Assembly (NCBI GenBank): GCA_947175375.1
Contig: CAMWMT010000233.1
Span: 1-5,118 of the forward strand
DNA: 5,118 nucleotides
Source of the DNA: an uncultured Clostridiaceae bacterium
Lineage (GTDB): Bacteria > Bacillota > Clostridia > Lachnospirales > Lachnospiraceae
Direction: 5' to 3'
Positions 1 through 5,114 of the stretch are shown here, one piece after another (the stretch's first letter is position 1; the number at the start of each line of letters is the position of its first letter). The position numbers were made by a program, and so were the translations under genes. The notes beneath the pieces were generated by a model. It was not told the DNA's origin. It searched no databases and saw only the letters and a list, made by a program, of their open reading frames with translations.

Positions 1-57
1 CTTTGAAACATCTAATTTCAACAATGAGAACATCTCGGGGTTGACTGAAGTCTGATG

Positions 58-642
58 CTATACGATCAGCGGCTGATCCCTTAGATCTTCCGCAGTAATA
101 GTTTCCCTGTCTGCCAGCGGGCTGTCTTTACGCATGAGCACGCCCCACAGGTCTTTCATGGGAAGTCGTATATGATTATATTTGCCCAGGTCTGTCGAAC
201 CTACTAGGAGTCCAAAATCGATCAGTCCCTTGTCCAGCCTTTCCATAACACGTTCTGCATCGCCGCTGTAAATGTGGTAATGGATCAGCGGATACTTTTT
301 CTGCAGAGTCTGTGCAGCCTGTGCAAAAAAAGAGATACTTTTCGTTTCGCCGCAGCCAATATAGATTTCCCCGCTTATGTTTTCATGAGAAGAAGACAAT
401 TCCGCTTTTGTCTTTTCCATCAGGTCTACTAATTCTTCGGCACGTTTACGAAGCAGCATTCCGTCTTCGGTCAGAGTGACTTTCTTGCTTCCGCGGATCA
501 GCAGCTGTTTCCCCAATTCATCTTCTAAATCTTTTAACTGCCGGGAAAGTGGCGGCTGGGTCATACGGAGTGCTTCTGCCGCTCTTGTGATGCTTTGCTC
601 CCGAGCAACCGCAAGAAAATATTGTAATACACGAATATCCAA
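58..642 (-). pseudogene. LysR-family transcriptional regulator, cut short by an in-frame stop
   Basis: A DNA-binding regulator of the LysR type, expected to control the divergent hydrolase operon and itself. Residues 1-60 form the winged helix-turn-helix (AAEALRMTQPPLSRQL core at 21-36), residues about 62-88 the linker helix, and residues from about 91 (GEIYIGCGE) the effector-binding domain. The product ends at residue 194 (DLRDQPLIV), inside the second effector subdomain, whereas family members run to about 290-310 residues. The stop is TAG at 60-58. Beyond it the same frame is open for 19 codons to the window edge and reads HQTSVNPEMFSLLKLDVSK, which fits where LysR proteins usually have Ser-Arg-Gln after PLI(V/L). 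I infer a sense-to-amber change. The start is TTG at 642-640: AGGAGG lies at 654-649, six bases away, and an in-frame stop lies just upstream. A truncated protein might still bind DNA but should lack normal effector response. A sequencing error is the alternative. Confidence 0.75.
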
Positions 643-673
643 GAAAAACCTCCTGCTTTAATTCATTTATTCT

Positions 674-702
674 ATCATAGCAAAAAGATAAATACCTTTC
701 AA
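674..702 (-). promoter_or_regulatory. Promoter of the lysR gene
   Basis: On the minus strand a -35 box TTGAAA (702-697) is followed by a 17-bp spacer and a -10 box TATGAT (679-674). Each box has one mismatch to the sigma-A consensus. Transcription would start near 667, about 25 bases before the TTG start. The -35 lies entirely inside the ATAC-N7-GTAT dyad at 692-706, so regulator binding there should block this promoter, as expected for autorepression. Confidence 0.65.
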
Positions 703-706
703 GTAT
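692..706. promoter_or_regulatory. LysR-type recognition site, ATAC-N7-GTAT
   Basis: ATAC (692-695) and GTAT (703-706) are separated by seven bases. This contains the general LysR T-N11-A motif (T693, A705) and exactly matches the ATAC-N7-GTAT form known for BenM/CatM-type regulators. It overlaps the lysR -35 box and lies upstream of the hydrolase promoter, as a primary recognition site should. The neighbouring LysR-family gene is the obvious candidate to bind it. Confidence 0.6.
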
Positions 707-710
707 GGAT

Positions 711-729
711 ATACATTCTTTATATGTAT
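711..729. promoter_or_regulatory. Second dyad, candidate LysR activation site
   Basis: A perfect inverted repeat of six bases, ATACAT (711-716) and ATGTAT (724-729), with a seven-base spacer. Its centre (720) is 21 bp from the centre of the ATAC-N7-GTAT site (699), two helical turns, and it ends directly against the -35 box at 730. LysR activators typically have a second, less conserved site in this position. The outer half-sites are ATAC and GTAT but spaced by 11, not 7, so it differs from the first site. Confidence 0.5.
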
Positions 730-758
730 TTGATATTTTTTGGTTTTTTTATTATAGT
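730..758 (+). promoter_or_regulatory. Promoter of the GH1 hydrolase operon
   Basis: The -35 box TTGATA (730-735), a 17-bp spacer and the -10 box TATAGT (753-758) make a good sigma-A promoter. Transcription would start near 765, giving a leader of about 60 bases before the ATG at 826. The spacer is T-rich. The dyad at 711-729 abuts the -35, which suits contact between a bound LysR activator and RNA polymerase. Confidence 0.6.
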
Positions 759-825
759 GATGATATCAGATGATTGTAGGGGCGCTAAAACAGTTATGAG
801 AATAAAAAGTAAAGGAGATTATCAT

Positions 826-2292
826 ATGTCATTTTCAAAGGATTTTTTATGGGGCGGTGCAGTTGCAGGCAATCAGTATGAGGGTGGATATCAGGACGGC
901 GGACGTGGCTTGAGTACATTGGACGCAGTAACGGGCGGCGGATATAAGAAGCCGCGAATGATCACATACAAAACGAAAGACGGAGAGTTTGGAGAAGCTC
1001 CGATTGACAGTTCCATGACTGGTAATATTCCGGAAGGGGCTGTGGGATATATCAAGCCGGATACCTTTTATCCCAGTCATATGGCAACCGATTTTTATCA
1101 TCACTACAAAGAAGATATTGCGTTGTTTGCAGAAATGGGTTTTCGCTGTTTCCGGATGTCCATCAGCTGGTCTCGTATCTGTCCTAATGGAATGTATGAA
1201 GTCAATGAAGAAGGCCTGAAATTTTATGACGATGTATTTGACGAACTGTTAAAATACAATATTCAGCCAGTTGTCACGATTGACCATTTTGAGATGCCGC
1301 TTTACCTCGCCGACCATTACGATGGCTGGGCTAGCCGGGAAGTGATCGATTTCTTTATCTTTTATGCAGAAACCATCATGAAGCGGTATAAGGACAAAGT
1401 GAAATACTGGATGACATTTAATGAGATCAATGTGTTGTCCGGCTGGTGCCAGATCGGAATTCACAGCAACGATCCGCAGACGCTTTATCAGGCGCATCAT
1501 CATATTTTCGTTGCAAGTGCCAAAGCGGTAGAACTTGGTCATAAGATCAACCCGGATTTTAAAATTGGTATGATGGCTGCTGTCATTCCCAGCTATCCCA
1601 TGACCTGCAGGCCGGAAGAGGTTCTGGAGTCTATCCAGTTCAACCGGGCACGGGAATTTTATATGGATGTTCAGGTAAAGGGTTATTATCCGTCTTACAA
1701 GCTGAAAGAGTTTGAGCGGCTGGGCGTTAAGATTCGCATGGAGGAAGGCGATCTGGAGCAGCTTGGCAGGGGAACGGTTGATTACATTGGTTTCAGCTAT
1801 TATATGTCCACGGTATCTACAATAAATCCGGACGCGGAGCAAACGGAAGGCAATCAGTTCATGGCATTCAAAAATCCGTATCTGGAAACTTCCGACTGGG
1901 GCTGGACGGTAGATCCAATGGGTCTGCGTATTGCGCTGTGCCAGATTTACGACCGTTATCATGTGCCGCTTTTCATTGTGGAAAATGGATTGGGTGCGGC
2001 TGATGAGATTAGTCCTGACGGAACTGTCTGTGATGACTATCGGATCGGTTATATCAAGTCGCATATTGAAGCAATGAAGCAGGCGGTAGAGTACGACGGA
2101 GTAGAACTGATGGGCTACACCCCCTGGGGCTGCATCGATATTGTTTCCGCAGGAACCGGTGAGATGAAGAAGCGCTATGGTTTTATCTATGTAGAGAGGT
2201 ACGATGACGGTACTGGTGACTTTTCCAGAAGGAAGAAAAAGTCCTTTGACTGGTATAAAAATGTGATCGCTACCAATGGAGAGGTTTTGTAA
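826..2292 (+). CDS. Glycoside hydrolase family 1, probable 6-phospho-beta-glucosidase
   Basis: A 488-residue cytoplasmic enzyme expected to hydrolyse 6-phospho-beta-glucosides, releasing glucose 6-phosphate and an aglycone by the retaining mechanism of family 1. There is no signal peptide. Landmarks are the N-terminal signature FLWGGAVAGNQYEGG (Gln17), His154 in TIDHFEMP, the acid/base Glu200 in TFNEIN, and the nucleophile Glu386 in IVENG. Near the C terminus, Ser441, Lys449 and Tyr451 in the VSAGTGEMKKRYGFIYV segment match the phosphate-binding S/K/Y set of the 6-phospho subgroup, and the ending SFDWYKNVIATNGE is typical of BglA-like proteins. Length is normal for that group, so the gene looks intact. 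The start at 826 has AGGAG at 813-817, eight bases upstream; an upstream in-frame ATG at 724 lies before the promoter -10 and cannot be used. It is the first gene of the unit divergent from lysR. No phosphotransferase genes are visible, so activity on unphosphorylated glucosides remains possible. Confidence 0.93.
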   Translation: MSFSKDFLWGGAVAGNQYEGGYQDGGRGLSTLDAVTGGGYKKPRMITYKTKDGEFGEAPIDSSMTGNIPEGAVGYIKPDTFYPSHMATDFYHHYKEDIALFAEMGFRCFRMSISWSRICPNGMYEVNEEGLKFYDDVFDELLKYNIQPVVTIDHFEMPLYLADHYDGWASREVIDFFIFYAETIMKRYKDKVKYWMTFNEINVLSGWCQIGIHSNDPQTLYQAHHHIFVASAKAVELGHKINPDFKIGMMAAVIPSYPMTCRPEEVLESIQFNRAREFYMDVQVKGYYPSYKLKEFERLGVKIRMEEGDLEQLGRGTVDYIGFSYYMSTVSTINPDAEQTEGNQFMAFKNPYLETSDWGWTVDPMGLRIALCQIYDRYHVPLFIVENGLGAADEISPDGTVCDDYRIGYIKSHIEAMKQAVEYDGVELMGYTPWGCIDIVSAGTGEMKKRYGFIYVERYDDGTGDFSRRKKKSFDWYKNVIATNGEVL

Positions 2293-2321
2293 CAGACAAA
2301 AGGGATTGAAGATTCTGGATC
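2292..2321 (+). other. Frame-broken remnant of the transporter TM2-TM3 loop
   Basis: Between the hydrolase stop and the first ATG of the transporter frame, the DNA reads TDKR in the transporter frame (2292-2303), then a TGA stop at 2307-2309. The adjacent frame reads GLKIL at about 2303-2317. Joined, TDKR-GLKIL resembles the conserved D-(R/K)-x-G-x-(R/K) loop motif between TM2 and TM3 of major facilitator proteins. This suggests that the transporter once ran through here and was damaged by a deletion plus small shifts. This is a short-match inference. Confidence 0.4.
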
Positions 2322-3308
2322 ATGGCCGTCCTGCACCTGTGGGGCGGCCTTGTCTGTACCTGCGGCATTGCGTTGATCGCGTCCTCACAGGGGCTGGTGA
2401 CGTTCTATCTGGGGGCATTCCTGTTTGGCAGTATGGTCGGCGGAATTACAAACAATCCGGTTACGGAGATTCTGAACAGTTGGTATAAGAAAAATGTAGG
2501 CAGCCTGATTGGCGTGACACAGACAGCAAGCAGTATTGCAGGGATCTTTTTCTCACTGGTGATCGCAATGCTGGTACGCCAGGCTGGCTGGCGCGTGCCG
2601 GTATGGATTACCGCCGGAGCATCGGGACTTACGACAGTTGCCGTGTTGCTTTTGTATAAGGGTAGTCCGGAAGAACTTGGGGAAAAGCCCATGTATGCGG
2701 AAGCCCTGCCGGAAACAGAGACGAAGGAAGATGGGATCGCATATAGAAATATTTTCAGGACGCCTCAGTTCTATCTGCTGTCACTGGGTTATATCCTGGT
2801 TCCGATGGTGGCACAGGGGGCTCTCAGCAATCTTCCGCTTATCACTGCAGATCTGGGGTATGGTGATCTGTCGGGTACATTTTTAAGTGTTGCATTGGTG
2901 GCATCCGCAGCTTTTTTCGTACCAGCAGGTATGATCATTGACAAAATAGTGACAAAATGGATGGTAACCCTTGCAAGCATTTTCTTTGAGGCTGCATTTT
3001 TGATTCTTCGGTTTACCACCCCGTCTGTTTACCTGACATATGTAATCGCGGCTTTGATCGGTGCGGCATCTGATGTCTGCCAGCTTCCTTTTGGTATTTC
3101 TGTTCAGGAGGCTTTTGGATCGCTGGAATACAGTAAAAAATTGGGAATTATCGCAGCGTTTGTATTTTTTGCACTTGCATTTGGTCCCAGTGTTATGACT
3201 TTGTTTTATGATTTAAATGGAAATTACCAGCTGGCAATTTCAGTATTTATGATCATGGGGGTGATTGGTACAGCAGCCGTTCATCTAGGGACAAAACGTG
3301 CAATATAA
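2322..3308 (+). pseudogene. Major facilitator superfamily transporter, missing the N-terminal TM1-TM2
   Basis: The frame encodes 328 residues; family members have about 400-430 and 12 membrane helices. I count ten hydrophobic segments, at about residues 4-22, 25-46, 66-85, 91-112, 149-168, 185-206, 212-230, 235-254, 273-296 and 302-322. The long polar loop at 113-148 falls after the fourth, so it matches the usual TM6-TM7 loop and the segments are TM3 to TM12. GMIIDK at about 203-208 fits the repeat of the loop motif after TM8. The NSWYKKNVGSLIG segment after TM4 recalls the oxalate/formate-antiporter and monocarboxylate-type branch. The substrate is unknown; position behind the hydrolase suggests a glucoside or its aglycone. 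About 70-80 N-terminal residues are absent. The ATG at 2322 has no good ribosome binding site, and in-frame TGA at 2307 blocks extension. The 3' end is intact. Probably non-functional, though a shortened protein cannot be excluded. Confidence 0.75.
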
Positions 3309-3330
3309 TGACAATATGGTACAACATATT
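3304..3330 (+). promoter_or_regulatory. Possible weak promoter with operator-like dyad before the small gene
   Basis: A perfect -10 hexamer TATAAT lies at 3304-3309, overlapping the transporter stop codon, but the -35 region (TTCATC at 3280-3285, 18-bp spacer) matches poorly. Just downstream, over the expected start of transcription, lies a perfect dyad AATATG (3313-3318) and CATATT (3325-3330) with a six-base spacer. Together they could be a regulated internal promoter for the small gene and reductase. The evidence is only sequence resemblance in AT-rich DNA. Confidence 0.3.
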
Positions 3331-3357
3331 ACATTTTCAGAGAAGGAGGTGCTGGCT

Positions 3358-3612
3358 ATGATGTGGGAATGGAATCCTCTGAGCAAAAACCATGTAATTG
3401 AGAACTTGAAGGATGCGGGATGCGGCGCAGATATGACAGAGCATTTTTTGCAGCTTATGGAGAAAGGGACGCGGCAGGATCAGTTACAGTTACTAAGAAA
3501 ACATCGGATTGCGCTAATGGATGATATGCACGCAGCACAGAAGCGGGTGGATTGTCTTGATTACCTGATCTATCAGCTGGGTAAACAGCACGATGCGATT
3601 CAGGTTCATTAA
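3358..3612 (+). CDS. Small helical protein resembling a MerR effector domain, no DNA-binding domain
   Basis: An 84-residue cytosolic protein of unknown function. The N-terminal part (MMWEWNPLSKNHVIENL) leads into helical segments, and residues about 40-75 (QDQLQLLRKHRIALMDDMHAAQ... CLDYLIYQL) look like a long amphipathic helix. The pattern of KDAG, a FL-x-L-x-x-G turn, an R/K/H-rich heptad helix and a closing CLDYLIYQL resembles the C-terminal dimerisation and effector region of MerR-family regulators. The MerR helix-turn-helix is absent. The start at 3358 is chosen because AGGAGG (3344-3349) sits eight bases before it; a second ATG follows at once at 3361. A GTG at 3298 overlaps the transporter end but lacks a good ribosome binding site. 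The gene lies 49 bases after the transporter and 78 before the reductase. It could be a genuine stand-alone family or an old MerR remnant; its own strong ribosome binding site favours the former. Confidence 0.75.
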   Translation: MMWEWNPLSKNHVIENLKDAGCGADMTEHFLQLMEKGTRQDQLQLLRKHRIALMDDMHAAQKRVDCLDYLIYQLGKQHDAIQVH

Positions 3613-3625
3613 CACAAAGAAGTAT

Positions 3626-3655
3626 TTTACGTGAGCATGATTCATGTAGTACAAT
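3626..3655 (+). promoter_or_regulatory. Candidate reductase promoter with a palindrome in its spacer
   Basis: A -35-like TTTACG (3626-3631) and a -10 box TACAAT (3650-3655) are 18 bp apart, or 19 bp if TTTTAC (3625-3630) is used. An 11-base palindrome, CATGA-T-TCATG (3636-3646), is centred almost exactly in the spacer. Long spacers with a central palindrome are typical of MerR-controlled promoters. The -35 is weak, so this is a candidate only. Confidence 0.35.
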
Positions 3656-3690
3656 ACACTTATATATCAAAGATTGGAGGCATTATACAT

Positions 3691-4821
3691 ATGATCTGCA
3701 AAAAATTTCAGGATATAGAATTATCCGCATTGGGAATGGGAACTATGCGTCTTCCGGTTATCGACGGAAAAGACGGACAGATTGATGAGGAAACAGCAAA
3801 GGAAATGGTTGCCTATGCCATGGAAATGGGCATCAATTATTACGATACTGCATGGGGATATCATGAAGGACAGTCCGAGCTTGTCATAGGAAAGCTTTTG
3901 AAAGATTATCCTCGCAGCAGTTTCTATCTCGCTACGAAATTCCCGGGCTATGACCTTTCCAATATGGATAAGGTACAGTCTATTTTTGAGGAGCAGTTAA
4001 GAAAATGCCAGGTAGAATATTTCGATTTTTATCTGTTCCATAATGTGTGCGAGATGAATATCGACGCCTACCTGGATGAGAAATATGGCATCTACAACTA
4101 TCTGGCAGAGCAGAAAAAGGCAGGCAGGATCCGCCATCTGGGATTTTCCGCACATGGCAGTGTAGATGTCATGAGGCGTTTTTTAGAGGCTTACGGGAAG
4201 GATATGGAATTCTGCCAGATCCAGCTCAATTATCTTGACTGGTCCTTCCAGAATGCCAAAGCAAAGGTTGAACTGCTTCATGAATACCAGATTCCTGTAT
4301 GGGTCATGGAGCCTCTCAGGGGCGGTCGTCTGGCATCCCTGCCGCAGGATTGTGAGAAAACTCTGTCCGCTATGCGTCCTGACGAGAAAATCCCGGCATG
4401 GGCCTTCCGGTTCCTGCAGGCAGTTCCTGAAGTGACCATGGTTCTTTCCGGCATGTCCAGTTTCCAGCAGTTAAAGGAGAACATTGCTACATTTTCTGAA
4501 GATAAGCCTTTAAATGATACCGAGCTTAAAATCCTCTTGGGTGTTGCGGACAAGATGCTGGAGAAAAAAGTGCTTCCCTGTACGGCCTGTCGCTACTGTA
4601 CGACACACTGTCCTCAGGAACTGGATATCCCTTCTCTGCTTGCATTATACAATGAACACTGTTTTACAGAGGGCGGGTTTATCGCACCTATGGCGCTGAT
4701 GGCTCTTGAAGAAGAAAAACGGCCCACTGCCTGTATCGGTTGCAAAAGCTGCGAAGCTGTCTGCCCTCAGCAGATTAGGATATCAGAAGCCATGAAAGAC
4801 TTCGCAGGGAGAATAAAATAA
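3691..4821 (+). CDS. Aldo/keto reductase with C-terminal double 4Fe-4S domain
   Basis: A 376-residue cytoplasmic oxidoreductase of the aldo/keto reductase superfamily, in the subgroup with an added ferredoxin-like tail (COG1453-type predicted oxidoreductases). The catalytic tetrad is visible: Asp52 and Tyr57 in YYDTAWGY, Lys83 in ATKFPG and His117 in FYLFHNV. The barrel covers roughly residues 1-285. The tail has two C-x2-C-x2-C-x3-C-P motifs, Cys297/300/303/307 and Cys348/351/354/358, enough for two 4Fe-4S clusters. This suggests electron exchange with ferredoxin or another partner besides, or instead of, NAD(P)H; the substrate cannot be told. Length and motifs are normal and the gene looks intact. 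The start at 3691 has GGAGG at 3676-3680, ten bases away; a GTG at 3631 would put the candidate promoter inside the coding region and lacks a ribosome binding site. It follows the small MerR-like gene by 78 bases and ends 71 bases before a terminator. Confidence 0.93.
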   Translation: MICKKFQDIELSALGMGTMRLPVIDGKDGQIDEETAKEMVAYAMEMGINYYDTAWGYHEGQSELVIGKLLKDYPRSSFYLATKFPGYDLSNMDKVQSIFEEQLRKCQVEYFDFYLFHNVCEMNIDAYLDEKYGIYNYLAEQKKAGRIRHLGFSAHGSVDVMRRFLEAYGKDMEFCQIQLNYLDWSFQNAKAKVELLHEYQIPVWVMEPLRGGRLASLPQDCEKTLSAMRPDEKIPAWAFRFLQAVPEVTMVLSGMSSFQQLKENIATFSEDKPLNDTELKILLGVADKMLEKKVLPCTACRYCTTHCPQELDIPSLLALYNEHCFTEGGFIAPMALMALEEEKRPTACIGCKSCEAVCPQQIRISEAMKDFAGRIK

Positions 4822-4845
4822 ATACCAACGAAGCTTCTTATACCA

Positions 4846-4876
4846 TCATCATCCAAAAACAGTAAATGGATGATGA
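4846..4876 (+). other. Hairpin after the reductase gene
   Basis: A perfect ten-base stem, TCATCATCCA (4846-4855) with TGGATGATGA (4867-4876), and an 11-base A-rich loop. No T-run follows, so it is unlikely to terminate by itself. It sits just before a true terminator-like hairpin and might stabilise the 3' end of the transcript. Confidence 0.5.
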
Positions 4877-4892
4877 ACAGAACTAAACCATA

Positions 4893-4929
4893 TGGCAGTT
4901 TCCAATATCAACGGAAACTGCCAGTTTTT
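4893..4929 (+). terminator. Rho-independent terminator of the reductase transcript
   Basis: An 11-base perfect stem, TGGCAGTTTCC (4893-4903) with GGAAACTGCCA (4913-4923), a nine-base loop and a T5 run at 4925-4929. It follows the reductase stop by 71 bases and would end this transcription unit. The opposite strand has no T-run after the stem, so it appears one-directional. Confidence 0.85.
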
Positions 4930-5013
4930 GTATTTGCTGGTTGCTTTATGACATATTTTACAGGTATATCACATGGCTGAGGGAGCATTTATAACCTCGT
5001 TTACAGCAAATAC
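4930..5013. repeat. Ten-base inverted repeat flanking 64 bp upstream of the next gene
   Basis: GTATTTGCTG (4930-4939) and CAGCAAATAC (5004-5013) are perfectly complementary. The left arm starts directly after the terminator T-run; the right arm overlaps an alternative promoter -35 (TTTACA, 5000-5005, 18 bp before TATAAC at 5024-5029). The 64 bp between contain no open reading frame I would support. Function unknown; it may be a distant operator pair or chance. Confidence 0.35.
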
Positions 5014-5047
5014 TTTTTGGGTATATAACATAATATTTTATAGATAT

Positions 5048-5076
5048 TTGATATTATTAAACACATGAATTAGAAT
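5048..5076 (+). promoter_or_regulatory. Candidate promoter of the next gene
   Basis: TTGATA (5048-5053), a 17-bp spacer and TAGAAT (5071-5076) give a reasonable sigma-A promoter with a start near 5083, about 32 bases before the ATG at 5115. The surrounding DNA is very AT-rich and includes a seven-base dyad, ATAATAT (5030-5036) and ATATTAT (5051-5057), overlapping the -35. An alternative promoter, TTTACA-18-TATAAC at 5000-5029, lies just upstream. Confidence 0.45.
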
Positions 5077-5114
5077 AAGACCAGAAGCAGAAAGAAGGAT
5101 ATAGGAGGTGCAGG

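Larger units (their letters stand above)
643..825. promoter_or_regulatory. Divergent control region between lysR and the GH1 hydrolase
   Basis: This 183-bp gap separates two divergent genes and holds both promoters, two LysR-type dyads and the hydrolase leader. The -35 boxes of the two promoters are only 27 bp apart (697-702 on the minus strand and 730-735 on the plus strand), and the dyads lie in and between them. This is the classic layout for a LysR regulator that represses itself and activates the neighbouring operon from one DNA segment. The promoter and dyad matches are read directly from sequence; the regulatory logic is inferred from the family. Confidence 0.7.

Noticed and set aside
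58..60. TAG in lysR read through as pyrrolysine or by suppression
   Set aside because: Nothing in the window suggests amber recoding, LysR proteins have no such residue at this point, and other stops here are TAA. A nonsense change is simpler.
775..792. TGTAGGGGCGCTAAAACA as a catabolite-repression (cre) site
   Set aside because: The half-site spacing is TG-N6-CG-N6-CA, two bases too wide on each side compared with the cre consensus, so it is not a credible match.
724..825. Longer hydrolase start at 724 with a hydrophobic, signal-like N terminus (MYLIFFGFFIIV)
   Set aside because: This ATG lies inside the second dyad and upstream of the promoter boxes, has no ribosome binding site, and the family N terminus (FSKDFLWGG) begins right after the well-placed ATG at 826.
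1249..2064. Long minus-strand open frame of 271 codons opposite the hydrolase
   Set aside because: It is a shadow of the hydrolase reading frame with no recognisable domain, low-complexity composition and no promoter or ribosome binding site.
2276..2488. Short plus-strand frame overlapping the end of the hydrolase (MERFCNRQKGLKIL...)
   Set aside because: Only its GLKIL part is meaningful, as an out-of-frame transporter remnant; the rest is an arginine- and proline-rich off-frame reading of TM3 and TM4.
3298..3357. GTG start at 3298 (or ATG at 3316) for the small protein
   Set aside because: The strong AGGAGG at 3344-3349 fits only the ATG at 3358, and the extra residues do not resemble the rest of the protein.
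3631..3690. GTG start at 3631 adding 20 residues to the reductase
   Set aside because: No ribosome binding site at 3631, the extension overlaps the candidate promoter, and GGAGG at 3676-3680 supports the ATG at 3691.
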